64,000 bases of DNA from Eukaryota sp. TZLM1-RC. Taxonomy: Eukaryota; Metamonada: BaSk clade. A program made the translations under genes and the position numbers. This document shows, piece by piece, positions 10,500-20,863 of the stretch (position 1 is the first letter of the stretch; each line of letters begins with the position of its first letter). The notes beneath the pieces were generated by a model. It saw only the letters and a program-made list of their open reading frames with translations, had not been told where the DNA came from and did not search any database. The stretch lies in the NCBI GenBank assembly GCA_040285825.1, contig JAUPSS010000001.1:2976001-3040000 (forward strand). Direction: 5' to 3'.

Positions 10500-12938
10500 T
10501 TAGAGCAAATTTTCATTTTTATATAAAGAACCCATTAAAGGATCAAAAGTGAAAAATTGATCTTCGTCAACCTTTATCTTAAAAAATGAGTTGTGATCCA
10601 CAAAACCTTGAAAACCAGGTAATTCTTGCTCAATTATTAATTCAATCGACTTGAATTTACAATCAAACTCACAAAACTGACTAAATTTAAATAATTTAAA
10701 TATAGAAGGATCGTGGCCAATTAACCCTATAAACAAGTCATCAAACAATTTGATTTGAATAGAAACAACTCCGAAATCATCAAAATCTACAGTATTTGCT
10801 AAAAATATTTTATCATTTGATAATTTATAAAGTAGTAATTGATTTGAAGAAATTCCTGATATAAAATTATCCACGCAAGCAAAAACACGACTTATTGGGA
10901 CTTTGAAAAAGCTAAAGGAAATTGATTGGCGATTTGATTGATGGCGATGGGCAACAAAGCGACTGAGTTCGATCACTCCAGCATACAATCCAATGCAGTT
11001 GTTCTTTAATACTTGACACAATATAAAATTCAGCAATGAACCAGTGGTAAAAACTGAAAAATGACAAGGTTGAAAGGCGAGAACACCGGAATGGAGAGAA
11101 ATGGGATCATCAAAAACTTTGAGAAAATGATTGAATTTCCTCAATTGTATAACAAAATTCTTGGAATGAATACATAACTGACAAAGAAATGAAGAATTAA
11201 TCAATTTGGAATAAAAAACTGTTGGGAAATACACCACATTATCCATTAATGAATGTAATAAAGGCACACGGTAATCAGATTGAAATTCATAAAAACATAG
11301 CCAAAGTTGATCTCCAAAGGTGAAAAGTAAAGGAGAAGTGTTGGATATAGATTTGAGGCAGTGAATGAAAGAGTTGAACGGAAAGAAGAGACGTTCAAAA
11401 TGAAGAGATGATGGGTCAAAATGATCAAGAAATCCAATCACATTTGATTGTACAAAATGTATTAATGACCAATCTCTAGTTGAGTTGAGAAGATGAAAAT
11501 TTCCAAAATTTGACAAATTAAGATCACCAACCAATTTGAAATAATAATTCCCCTTTTCCAGAACAATTTCAGTAACTAATAAGAAAGTTCCTGATTGAAT
11601 TATCGCAAAATTCTCTGAAAAATGAATTAATTTCGAAAAATGCTGAATTTTAGAACAATTCCATGTGTAAAGAGCAGTGAACATGGAATTTTCCAAAATA
11701 TAAACAGCTAATTGGCCAGTAAAACAAAAAAGAACCAAATTCTCGCAGGAAGAAGCAGAAAAATATTCAAAATCATTGAGATTTAAATCAATTGTTAAAT
11801 TTGTAATGTCAATAGTAAAACTAAATAAATCTTCAATTCTGCAATGTAAAACAATTTTAGAGATTTGGTCACCATAAAAGCAGATTAATTCAACAATTTC
11901 ATTACCATTTTGACAAATATCTGATAGTAATAAAACCATGAAAACATCAGTCTCAAATGGAAAGAAATAATCAAAAGAATTCTTATCAGAATCAAGCAAA
12001 GTCAAACTAGTTTTGGAACAGATCAGAAAATGGTCAGATTTCAGTTGAAATCCATCAATGAGACCAAAGATATCGAGATTTAAACCATTTAAAATGCAAA
12101 ATTTGTTGTATATATAATTAAAATTAAAATGAAATAGCTTTGAATCAGAAACTACAAGAGAAAATTCTGGAAATTGAAACAAATTTTCTTGATTAATACC
12201 AATCAAATTTAGTGGAATAGGCAAAGTGACTGATGAACTGATAGGTTTCAAACCGTCCCAATCAACTTCCTGATTGACAATCAAATATGACGTGTCTTTT
12301 GAGTTGAAATCAATGGATTTCAATTGGTTAGCCTCAACAAAGTAAAACGATTCTTTTTCAAAATAAACAGGATTAATTATTGAATTGAAGCTTAATTCAT
12401 TTTTCAAAATGAACCTATTTGAAAATAATCTAACATTGTAATCAGAGCAAATACAAAAGTTTTCAGAAGCTGAAAACACCTTGGGTTGATTAATAAACCA
12501 AGAAGATTCAAAAACAGGATCTTGATGGATGAACAAAGAATTGGAATTGAATAAAAAGCCTTGAATTTTGTATTTAGAATGGGAAAAACAACATAATAAG
12601 AGACAATTAAAAGGGTGAATGTTGGGCAAGATAACGAAAGAGACAACATCCGAAGAAACTTTATGTGAAAACTGTTTCATGATAGACGAACCATCATCTG
12701 AAAGAAAGAACAAGGACTGTGATGTGAGACAGACTGGAGCATCATTGAACAAACTTAAAAGAGGGTGTGAAAGGTTTTCATGAAGGATGACGTGTTGAGA
12801 GGATGAAGCAACACCAAGTGTAGAATCAGTGGTATAAAAGATAGTATGATTCGAGTGGATGGAGGAAGTGACTTGTGAGGTGGTACTGATGGTAAATAGG
12901 GTGTCTCTATGGACATGGAGAAGTGTGGTGGTCACCAT
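10500..12938 (-). CDS. Large unrecognised beta-rich protein, possibly a CPSF_A/DDB1-like propeller
   Basis: An 812-residue protein in a single open frame, start MVTTTLLHVHRDTLF at 12938. It is rich in Phe, Ser, Asn and short hydrophobic strands, with almost no long helices or charged low-complexity tracts, the look of stacked beta-propeller blades. Near the C-terminus, blade-like units (VFACVDNFISGISSNQLLLY, then SIQIKLFDDLFIGLIGHD) have the rhythm seen in the C-terminal propeller of the CPSF160/SF3B3/DDB1 family. I see no diagnostic motif, and it is shorter than those proteins (about 1,100-1,400 residues). A nucleoporin or other propeller scaffold is equally possible. Real gene: near certain. 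Family: weak inference. Confidence 0.75.
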   Translation of the reverse strand: MVTTTLLHVHRDTLFTISTTSQVTSSIHSNHTIFYTTDSTLGVASSSQHVILHENLSHPLLSLFNDAPVCLTSQSLFFLSDDGSSIMKQFSHKVSSDVVSFVILPNIHPFNCLLLCCFSHSKYKIQGFLFNSNSLFIHQDPVFESSWFINQPKVFSASENFCICSDYNVRLFSNRFILKNELSFNSIINPVYFEKESFYFVEANQLKSIDFNSKDTSYLIVNQEVDWDGLKPISSSVTLPIPLNLIGINQENLFQFPEFSLVVSDSKLFHFNFNYIYNKFCILNGLNLDIFGLIDGFQLKSDHFLICSKTSLTLLDSDKNSFDYFFPFETDVFMVLLLSDICQNGNEIVELICFYGDQISKIVLHCRIEDLFSFTIDITNLTIDLNLNDFEYFSASSCENLVLFCFTGQLAVYILENSMFTALYTWNCSKIQHFSKLIHFSENFAIIQSGTFLLVTEIVLEKGNYYFKLVGDLNLSNFGNFHLLNSTRDWSLIHFVQSNVIGFLDHFDPSSLHFERLFFPFNSFIHCLKSISNTSPLLFTFGDQLWLCFYEFQSDYRVPLLHSLMDNVVYFPTVFYSKLINSSFLCQLCIHSKNFVIQLRKFNHFLKVFDDPISLHSGVLAFQPCHFSVFTTGSLLNFILCQVLKNNCIGLYAGVIELSRFVAHRHQSNRQSISFSFFKVPISRVFACVDNFISGISSNQLLLYKLSNDKIFLANTVDFDDFGVVSIQIKLFDDLFIGLIGHDPSIFKLFKFSQFCEFDCKFKSIELIIEQELPGFQGFVDHNSFFKIKVDEDQFFTFDPLMGSLYKNENLL

Positions 12939-13029
12939 GAATCATTTAAAGGTTATGTACAAGTGCAAATGTGTCTCAAAAATAACAAAAAAAATTTAAA
13001 CAAAAATAATGAAAAACCTTTATTAAAAG

Positions 13030-13083
13030 CCGAAAATAATACAAACAAAAGAAGGAGAAGGAGAAGGAGAAAAAGAAGAAGTG
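13030..13083 (+). repeat. Purine-rich AGAAGG simple repeat
   Basis: A short A/G-only tract with repeated GGAGAA units, lying between two leftward genes in the 3' region of the GtrA-like gene. Probably only a microsatellite. Confidence 0.6.
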
Positions 13084-13090
13084 ATGCATC

Positions 13091-13567
13091 TTAAACATCG
13101 TAATCATGATACAAAAAGTTTCTACGTTTTATCGCCTTGATGTTGTTCAAGTATCTGATGAGTTGCTTTTCTATGCGAGGAGCAGCTCCACCAAAGACAA
13201 CGAAACGCGAGAGCGGGAATGTGAAAAAGACAAAAATACATGCACGAGAAAGAGGCCAAGCTATGTGAGCAGCAACGTACTTGCAGAGATAGACTGTGAG
13301 AAACATGTGCATGGTAGCTCCACTCCAGCACAGGAAGAAGTAGAAGAGAACAGAGTATAAACGGGAAACAGGGAAACGATTGTATATGTATTTGCTGCAG
13401 CAGACATAGTGTAAACTACCTCCGAGTATGGCCCCCAACATTGCCGATGTAGAGACCGAGCCGGTGATGTGGTTCGAAACTGCAAATACTAAGGCATCAA
13501 AGAAAGTGGCTGCTATGGAAGACAGAGTGGAACGCCCGAGATCAAACAACAACGACGCCTTAGACAT
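13091..13567 (-). CDS. GtrA-like four-helix membrane protein
   Basis: A 158-residue protein with four predicted membrane segments (about residues 15-33, 41-58, 68-95 and 102-122), start MSKASLLFDL. The layout and the two motifs closing helices 2 and 4 (HYVCCSKYIYN and PLSRFVVFGG) match the GtrA/DPMS family pattern, in which helices end with S.LLNR..VF-type motifs. GtrA proteins are small integral membrane proteins linked to moving polyprenyl-phosphate sugars across membranes. The C-terminal tail is basic (KAIKRRNF) and probably cytosolic. Identity is low, so another small membrane family cannot be excluded. Confidence 0.55.
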   Translation of the reverse strand: MSKASLLFDLGRSTLSSIAATFFDALVFAVSNHITGSVSTSAMLGAILGGSLHYVCCSKYIYNRFPVSRLYSVLFYFFLCWSGATMHMFLTVYLCKYVAAHIAWPLSRACIFVFFTFPLSRFVVFGGAAPRIEKQLIRYLNNIKAIKRRNFLYHDYDV

Positions 13568-13592
13568 TGAAAATGGAGAAACTTTGTATTAA

Positions 13593-13745
13593 CTGTGAAT
13601 TTTACTTATCATGCATTCCCCTATGAAATTCACTCCTGTTTTCAACTTTCTCAATGTCTACTCACAGGCTGTAAGAGACATGTAGCGTCATTTGACAAAG
13701 ACAATCATGAACTTCATCAATGGGCTACCTCACTTAAATACTCCT
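13593..13745 (+). repeat. Dispersed ~140-bp repeat next to an RCC1-like fragment
   Basis: Closely similar to the reverse complement of 61483-61622; it includes GAGACATGTAGCGTCATTTG. At 61.5 kb it forms the 3' flank of the NLR-1 copy, so here it is probably the tail of a lost NLR-1 insertion. It joins the RCC1-like fragment directly. Confidence 0.75.
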
Positions 13746-14228
13746 AGAAAGAATTTCCAGTTACCCTTCTTCTCTAACATTGTTTCTTGTAGTGTAGGTG
13801 TTCATCATACATTGGCACTCACTGCTTGTGGTAATTGCTATGGATTTGGTCTGAAAAAATTCTACCAATTAGGCAACAACTACCCCCAAAGCAGCACTTT
13901 CAAATCTCAACAACCACAACTACTTCTATCCAATGTTCTCTCTTTTGCTACTGGTGGACGTTATTCCCTTATCCTTACCTCTGATCACAAGCTTTATTAT
14001 TCTGGGAGAAACGACTTTTTTCAGTGTGGAGTTGGTGATGAAACTTTGATGGCAACCTGTGATTATTCTGAGCTTAATGAACCAATAGGTCCTTTTGGCA
14101 GTGTTTTCCTTCCTTCCTTGACTTTAGTTAACTCGAAGGAAAATATTAACATTGAGCTAAACGAACGAGAGCTGGAAGCCCTTTTCAATACTGTTGAAGA
14201 TATCTCTGTTCATTTAGACAATCTGTAA
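13741..14228 (+). pseudogene. RCC1-like repeat protein fragment
   Basis: Coding from AGAAAGAATTTCCAG to a TAA at 14226-14228. It contains RCC1/HERC-type blades: SCSVGVHHTLALTACGNCYG, FATGGRYSLILTSDHKLYYS, then GRNDFFQCGVGDE. RCC1 proteins are seven-bladed propellers, often chromatin-bound Ran exchange factors. Here fewer than three blades remain and the 5' part is replaced by transposon-tail sequence, so it is a fragment. The frame is open, so a fused product starting at the ATG at 13707 is possible. A near-identical copy with an internal deletion lies at 57190-57612 on the other strand. Confidence 0.7.
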
Positions 14229-14559
14229 TAAAGTAAGTTATTTTGTTAATAAATAGTTGATGTTTTTTGTTGTTTATTTGAACATTATTGGCACGTTATT
14301 ATGGTAAGAAGCTCCTGAACTGTGTGTTCTAGGTTTTCTGTGTTTTATGTCTACACCATTAAGTAAAAGTTGAAAACTAAGGCCCATAGATGTCGTAGGG
14401 AGAAACCAGACGTTGGTGCAAGATCTGGTTGGTGAAAAAAAATTACACCAAAATGCAACCAAAGTGAAAACCACAGAAAAGTTTTTTACATTTTTTAATT
14501 GTAAACATTTTATTACTTTCAAAACAAACTATACGACAACTAAACATTTTATTAAAAGT
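14229..14559. other. Gap before NLR-3 remains
   Basis: About 330 bases. A leftward open frame (14274-14522) has no recognisable features and is probably transposon debris. Confidence 0.3.
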
Positions 14560-15387
14560 TTATTTTTTAGCTCCATTGTTTGTAACCATTGTACCACGAA
14601 GTTTTGGACTGTGTGCTACTAATGAAGCTTTTGTAACAAAAATGAGATAATATTTGAATATCCATATTAATCAGTTATTATCAAAAGAAAATTGTATTTG
14701 TTCGAATTCACCAAAGCTCACTTTGCGTCATGCTCTGAATTGTTCGAAATTGATAGCCTATCGTTCTTCATCACATGATGCTGTTAGAGACACTGTTTTA
14801 AATGTGGACGAATTGTAAGAATTTCGTGTATCAAAGAGTCTCTGCGGAAGGAAACACTGTCATTAAATAGTCTTGGTTCTAATGATAGAGGTGATGTATA
14901 CTGTGATTTGATTGAGAACTCTGAGTTATTGTTGACTTTGTCATATTCTCTATGTTTTTTTTGCTTTAAATTCAAGAACACTCACAGGATTAAGTTTTAT
15001 TCTTTGAACCAAAGTGTCATTTGCAACATTACAGGAGACAAAGATATCGAAGAAGCTAATGCTGATAGAAATAGACCACTTGTTTTTATTGCTTTCCCAT
15101 TTTCGATAAACGGAAGACTATCAGGAGAAGCAGGAACTATTTTGAAAGATTCCCAAAAAATGGTTCAAGAAAAAACAATGAAAAGATTTGATATTTTTTT
15201 ATGGAGCTCTCGGATTCAATTTGCCATTCTTAATAGGTTACCTCCGTTTTTCAATCCAATTAAAGAAGCTTTAGCTAGACAGCAAGTAGATCAAGATTTT
15301 GTAGAGGAAATCTTGGTTCAATGAATTTCGTCCCATTAGTTATGAATTAATTTTATTAAGTGTACATGTTCAATAAATATTAAATTT
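14560..15387 (+). mobile_element. NLR-3 non-LTR retrotransposon 3' portion
   Basis: Degenerate coding remains match the NLR-3 copies at 17697-19035 and 37046-37860: NCICSNSPKLTLRHALNC (finger), VRDTV, DDRGDVYCD-like endonuclease motif, then KDSQKMVQEKTMKRFDIFLW in the C-terminal domain, ending near 15321. The 3' tail contains CATGTTCAATAAATATTAAA and is shared with 28515-28595. Stops and frame changes show it is dead. Its 3' end directly abuts the left terminal repeat of the gypsy-like element. Confidence 0.8.
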
Positions 15388-15534
15388 TGTTAGTCTTGAA
15401 TAGTATTAAATAGTTTTGTATTTATAGTTTGTTAGTTCTGCCTATTAGTATAAGAAGAGAGAATACAATTCCTCTTCGAAATAAATTACACTTCATTTAT
15501 AGTTATGTCGATTTCACAACAGCCAAGATTATCA
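15388..15534 (+). repeat. Left terminal repeat
   Basis: Starts TGTTAGTCTTGAATAGTATT and is closely similar to 17271-17417. The Gag-like ATG (15505) lies inside it. The exact 3' boundary is uncertain by a few bases. Confidence 0.75.
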
Positions 15535-17270
15535 ATACGTATTGGGTTGCCTTCGGCTCAGTGTTGGATCCTTGAAGAAGAGACTGGTCTTTCTTCTTTT
15601 CAACTAACCGCAGACCAAGCTTCCCTGCCTTCTCCTTCTGTTGAAGCTCCCGCGCTTCCTAAAGCAACTCCCCCTTCGAGTGAAATTTCCGCACTTCCCG
15701 AAGATCCCTTTCCTGAGGATTTCGCTCCTCTGGAAAAGGGTTCTCTTCCTGTGGACTTTATTCCTACGGAGAGAAACATTCCCCATGAGGATTCCGCTCC
15801 CATGGAAGGAAGAAGCCCTTCATTGGTTCCGTACGAAGAAGAAGATGAGGTTACCGAAGCTTAGTCTTCATTCTCTCAACAAAAAGGATCTGAAATTCCA
15901 TCTTCTCCATCCCTTCCCTTTAAAGAAGTGTAGACGTTTCATCTTCTTCTTTTACTCAAAGAAGTGAGATAATTCTCCTCCTCCTTTTTCAACGAGAAGA
16001 ACTGAAGTTCCACCTTCTCCTTTCTCATTAAGAATAAATGAAATTCTATCTTCTCTTTCAAAACGACTAGAGAAAAGAGTCCCGTCCTCTTCCTTTAAAA
16101 TTACATATCAGCCAGTCAGAATTCCATTCCTTGACTCTCCTGTTGTCTTACCCACAGGAATTTCCGAAACTCCACCTCCAGTATTTGAAGTCCGCAAAAT
16201 GGATTTATCTCCCCCCTGAAGGAGAACTTATCTCATCTTCAGAAGAACAATTTTTTGAAGTTCGTTTTGATAGACCTGAAACAGTACCGTCTGCACCTTC
16301 TGTCACTCCTGAGACAAATTCGTTCTCATCTTCAATGGCTCAAGAAGATGACATCAAAAAAAACTCACAAAGATCTAATGGATGCTTTAGCAGATCATGG
16401 GAAAGACTCTTTTGAATAGATGATTTTTTTTCTCCTAATTTATTTTTATTTATAATTAATGAATAAAAATATCTAATGGAGTTCATAGATGCTGCAAAAT
16501 GCTTTGAACATTCATTGAATTCTAGTCGGCATTCTTCAATAACAATGCCTAGTAATAAATTGATTCCAAGAGATTCTGCTACGAATATTTGGAAGGCTGA
16601 CCCAGGTCGTAGACCAAGGGACTTCAGAACAATTCCCTCTGATCCCGAAGCCATTCCCCCTACGAAATTGAGCAAAGGAATACCTCCATTTTATGGACCT
16701 CCTCAAAGAAACGACCTTGGAATTCCGTTTAGACCCAGGATTGGCCCCTACCTTCCTGATGAATGCATCACGGAAAATGATACCAAATCCCTTTGAAGTT
16801 GGCCAACTGGTATTAAAAGCTTCTAACTTCTTTGCTCAGCTGCATGGAGATTATTTAGGACCTTTCCTAGTAACCGAAATCGTATCAAATTCGTCTGTGA
16901 TATCAAGAACCTCTGCACCGGTAGCATAGTCTAAACTAGCATCAAACATCTGACGTTCTGGCACTCGAGCCGGTCTACCGACAATGAGTTCCATTCATGG
17001 GTTGCTGCAAGTGGTGTTGAAGAATACATTATCGAAAAGGTGCTCAGCCAGGGTGGTGACTTTTGTTAAGTGTAATGGCCGAGAAAAGAGATCACCACTG
17101 AACATTTATCTACAGTCAAAAATACCGCAGCATATCAAGACTTTCTCAAGACTTCCAAAGCACGTCGCCGTACCAAAACCGCTCCTCCCAAGAAGCGTTC
17201 TAAATCTAGTACTTTACCACCTACGACTAAAGCTTCTAGGGCTCGTCGCTTGAAAAAGAAAAAAAGGCAG

Positions 17271-17417
17271 TGTTAGTCTTGAATAGTATTAGATAGCTTT
17301 GTATTTATAGTTTGTTAGTTCTGCCTATTAATAGAAAAAGAGAGAATACAATTCCTCTTCGAAATAAATTACACTTCATTTACAGTTATGTTTATTTCAC
17401 AACAACCAAGATCATCA
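17271..17417 (+). repeat. Right terminal repeat
   Basis: Direct repeat of 15388-15534, beginning TGTTAGTCTTGAATAGTATT right after the basic tail of the integrase remains. A diverged relative starts at 34511 (TGTTGTACTG) after another integrase tail. Confidence 0.75.
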
Positions 17418-17696
17418 CCATTACAAAATCCTTACAAAAATCACACTGTTTGAAGCTAGATGACACCTGAGGCATCAGTTATATGGTGTATGTTTGAACC
17501 AATATGTTCAAGTCGGTACTTCCATTCAGATCAGATATTGTGTCTTTTACTGTTTTGTTTTTGAAAAGAAGATAGTGTAAAGCTATTTTTAGGAAAGATA
17601 TATTGTAAATATCATGTTGAAAATTTGTACCAGATAATGCAAGAGCTATGATCACAACATGGGAACCAATTTGCAATTGATAGATGATTATCTTTA

Positions 17697-19035
17697 TATC
17701 TATTGAACTTCCACACTTAACAAAATAAACTCATAACAAATGGAACGGAATTCATTGAACCAAGATTTCCTCTACAAAAGCTTGATCTGCTTGCTGTCTC
17801 GCTAAAGCTTCTCTAATTCTATTGAAAATCCAAGGCAATCTATTAATAATGGCAAATTGATTCGAGGTTGCCATCAAAAGATATCAAATCTCTTCATTGT
17901 TTTTTCTTGAACCATTTTTTGGGAATCTTTCAAAATAGTTCCTGCTTCTACTGATAGTCTTCCGTTTATGGGAAAGCAATAGAAAACAGGTGCTCTCTTT
18001 CTATCAGCATTAGGCTCTTCAATATCTTTGTCATATTTTCTATGTTTTTCTTTAGCTTTAAATTCAAGAGCACGCACAGGATTAAGTCTTCTTCTTTGAA
18101 CCAAAGTGTCATTTGCAACATTACAGGACACAGAATCAACAACAGCTTCAGAGTTTTCAATCCAGTCACAGTATACGTCACCTCTGTCATCAAAACCAAA
18201 ATTATTCAATGACAATGTTTCTTTCAGCAGAGGCTCTTTAATACACGAAATTCTTGCAGTTTGTGCCATATTGAAAACAGTGTCTCTAACAACATCATGT
18301 AATGAAGAACGATAGGTTATCAATTCGGAACAATTCAGAGCATGAGACAAAGTGAGCTGAGGAGAATTCGAACAAATACAGATCTCTTTTAATAATAATT
18401 GATCAATGGGGATATTCAAATATAATCTCATTTTTGTGACAAACGCTTCATTATTAGGACACATTCGCAATCTTCGTGGCACAATGATCACAAACAATGA
18501 AGAATCTGATGACTGATTTTCTCAAACACCCTTTTCCAATAACAATGAGTGAAGATCTTGATTTAAAACAGCCAAACTGCATATATTTTTTATAAACTTC
18601 ATTTTCATACATTCCAGTCAGTCGTTTCTGTAATGTTCGAAGAGTGCATTTTAAATTTAGATAATCCTTTTCTGGAATATTGCCATTGAATGATTGGGGA
18701 AAGCAAAGGCTCAATTTTTCTACTTCGAATTTGGAAATTTATTCAATTAATGCAAAAATAGTAGAAATTTGCGTTGTCATTTATAAATTTTCCCAATCTG
18801 CAAATCTTTCAGAAAATTCAAATATTACATTTCTGCATCCACTGATAAAAGCACACGAAGTTAGAATTGAGACTTTTGTCCCAACCAACACCGTTATAAT
18901 GTGGACTAAGATAAGCATGATCAGGAATATGGAACATTTTACACCATAGTAGTTGTGACAAAATTGTTGCACGTAATTCACTAAACTTCTGGGCCAAGGC
19001 CTAGAGATAAGAGGATTTGTAGATCGAAACATAAA
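17697..19035 (-). mobile_element. NLR-3 non-LTR retrotransposon 3' portion
   Basis: The best NLR-3 copy for the C-terminal part. Read leftwards: SILTSCAFISGCRNVIFEF, CFPQSFNGNIPEKDYLNL, a finger (ICICSNSPQLTLSHALNC), VRDTVFNMAQTARISC, the endonuclease motif DDRGDVYCDWIENSEAVVDS, then DSQKMVQEKTMKRFDIF. Several frame changes (near 18460, 18720 and 17874) show it is not functional. The 3' tail ends near 17697. Reverse transcriptase is missing. Confidence 0.8.
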
Positions 19036-19069
19036 GATTCAAAATGATTTATTGTCCATATTGACATAT

Positions 19070-19240
19070 TCAATCGTTGGTCGAAAAGACACCGCATTCT
19101 CAGGGCTATTGTCCACTGATGCTCATTGAACAAAAGTGTATGTGATTGGAAATTGGTGCAAATTGAGCTACAATCTTCAAGGTCAATTAGAAAGTTTGCA
19201 ACAACAGGATAAATTTTTTTTAGCTAGAACAATTGGTATA
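19070..19240 (-). mobile_element. Short NLR-1 fragment
   Basis: Leftward remains of the NLR-1 linker: FNEHQWTIALRMRC matches the LLNDHQWTTAFRMRC segment of other copies, with LAK...ANFLID-like sequence before it. Only about 170 bp survive, just downstream of the tRNA gene. Confidence 0.6.
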
Positions 19241-19318
19241 ACTCACGTTTTCAAACAATTTAGCTTACCTCTTCTCCACAATGAAGTCTATTTTCAAATC
19301 AAACACAAAAGTTAAATC

Positions 19319-19400
19319 CGCGAGAAGTGAGATTCGAACTCACGCGGGGAAACCCCACTTGTTTTCTAGACAAGCGCCTTAACCGCTCGGCCATCCTCGC
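19319..19400 (-). tRNA. tRNA-Ser (anticodon AGA)
   Basis: An 82-base class II tRNA with a long variable arm. The acceptor stem is GCGAGGA paired with TTCTCGC (one G-T pair), with discriminator G as usual for serine. The D arm has TGGCCGAGCGGTTAAGGC (box A), the anticodon loop is CTAGAAA between CTTGT and ACAAG, giving anticodon AGA (codon UCU), and the T arm has GAGTTCGAATCTC (box B). No intron and no encoded CCA. A TTTT tract for Pol III termination follows shortly downstream (19309-19312 on the plus strand as AAAA). Confidence 0.95.
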
Positions 19401-19889
19401 AATGAAATCAACATATTCGTACCTTAATGAGTACTTGGATATCAAATCTTTGCTTTCAAGTTTGCTATTATCTTGATCATTCTTCAATAGTTGACCCTTT
19501 TATTGCATCAACATAAGTGACCTTATCTGCAATGCCCAGTTATCTGGACAGTATCTGGAAAATAGATGAACTCCCCGTATTTGAGTTGAACGTTTTCATT
19601 TTGCTCTGAGTTTTTAGATTTTAAGTTAAAATTTTTAACTAACCATTTTGACAAGTGACAAACATCAAATGAAAGAACCAACTAAAAACAAAATATCGTA
19701 TCCTCAAGTCACTTGATTTTAGTTCTATATTTGTCTGCTATACCATCCGGATTAAGAAAATGATAGCGAAATTTTTTAATGATGAACACTAAGTATGAAA
19801 AATACATGAGAAATTGAAGAACATAAATATTAAAACAATTATACAAAAAATTAAAACAAAGGACACAAAATAAATAAACAACCAAACAA
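19401..19889. other. Intergenic region
   Basis: About 490 bases between the tRNA and the 3' end of the BUB2-like gene. Very AT-rich, with no gene seen. It contains the upstream region of the leftward tRNA. Confidence 0.4.
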
Positions 19890-20759
19890 TCAACAATTAT
19901 TTACAAAATTAATAATTCTATTTTTTAAATCATCCGATATCACGGAGATAATACTCTTGGACATTCCAATCAAATCACTACTTGACAATGGTTCGAAGAA
20001 TTCAATCTTCAATACATTCTTTGGATCCCTACTATTCAAAAGCACGTCCCTATGTAGCAAAACCAACGCTGTCACCACAACTACTATAATAGAAGGGCCA
20101 CAAGGTCTGAAAGCTAGTAAAAAATCCCAAACTTTGATGACTTCATTTAATGGTTTGACAATAGATAATAAGGAATAAGTGAGTTGAAAACTCCAAATTT
20201 CAGCTCTGCAATCATTATCACGTAAATGGTTACTTAATAAAGGATCTACTACACCTAGAACTTCCTCTATGAGGGAGACAGCAGCATGAACTCCAGGTAA
20301 AGAAGGGGAAAAGAAAGAGGGGAGGTATGTTGAAATAAGGGAGTCAAGAGCATAAAAAGCGGCAGGTTCAGGAAGGACAGCCACTAAAGGGGCAGCTAGA
20401 GCAGACATGGCTTGGAAATATCCGGTATTGAATTTAGAAGAAAAGGCCACAAGAACACGTGATAATGATTGATAGAGTTCGTTTGTTGTTTCTGGAGAGA
20501 TTTGGAGTGTTTTAAAACAACCAATGCGGTTGACATCAGCTTGGATTTGTCTGGTGAGTTCATGTGACGAATTTGATAAAAATTGTATATATAAATCAGG
20601 GTTTATGGAAGTAAGCTTGAGAGCCAAGAGCCAGGCTGTTTGACGTTCTTGAGCATTGTATGTACATGTTAAACCATTCAACATTTTCGTTCTCATTCCA
20701 GACCGCAGCCTCACAGAGCAGGTTGAGGATGGAGTAGAACTTAATCCATCTTCATTCAT
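19890..20759 (-). CDS. BUB2-like TBC-domain Rab/Ras-family GTPase-activating protein
   Basis: A 289-residue protein that is almost all TBC domain, close in length to yeast Bub2 (306). TBC proteins speed GTP hydrolysis on Rab-type GTPases; Bub2/Cdc16 acts on Tem1/Spg1 at the spindle pole to restrain mitotic exit. The arginine-finger motif is IQADVNRIGCF (I-x-x-D-x-x-R) near residue 75, and the glutamine-finger segment is TGYFQAMSALAAPLVAV (usual YxQG, here YFQA). The following order, AAFYALDSLISTYLPSFF, GVHAAVSLIEEVL...DPLLSNHL, and WDFLLAFRPCG, is the Bub2 arrangement rather than that of other TBC subfamilies. The start is ATG with no longer alternative. Confidence 0.8.
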   Translation of the reverse strand: MNEDGLSSTPSSTCSVRLRSGMRTKMLNGLTCTYNAQERQTAWLLALKLTSINPDLYIQFLSNSSHELTRQIQADVNRIGCFKTLQISPETTNELYQSLSRVLVAFSSKFNTGYFQAMSALAAPLVAVLPEPAAFYALDSLISTYLPSFFSPSLPGVHAAVSLIEEVLGVVDPLLSNHLRDNDCRAEIWSFQLTYSLLSIVKPLNEVIKVWDFLLAFRPCGPSIIVVVVTALVLLHRDVLLNSRDPKNVLKIEFFEPLSSSDLIGMSKSIISVISDDLKNRIINFVNNC

Positions 20760-20863
20760 GCTTTCAAAGCTTGTTTATAACAATGGAATAAGCGTCTGGT
20801 GCACCAATGTGGAGGTAGGTATTTCAATTATGTAGGTAATTTCTCCCATTTAATTTGTATCAT

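Larger units (their letters stand above)
15388..17417 (+). mobile_element. Internally deleted Ty3/gypsy-like LTR retrotransposon
   Basis: Two direct repeats of about 147 bp bound a 2-kb element. Inside, a Gag-like frame starts in the left repeat (15505, MSISQQPRLS) and runs 119 codons, rich in Pro, Ser and Glu; degenerate remains follow. From 16476, the end of an integrase core is visible (HSLNSSRHSSITMPSNKLI) and then the integrase C-terminal GPY/F-like module (GQLVLKASN, HGDYLGPFLVTEI near 16800-16880). Protease, reverse transcriptase, RNase H and most of integrase are missing. A basic Lys/Arg tail precedes the right repeat. No matching short target duplication is obvious. Confidence 0.75.

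Noticed and set aside
15604-15803. Two leftward Gly/Ser/Arg-rich frames
   Set aside because: Antisense of the Pro/Ser/Glu-rich Gag-like frame; compositional artefacts.
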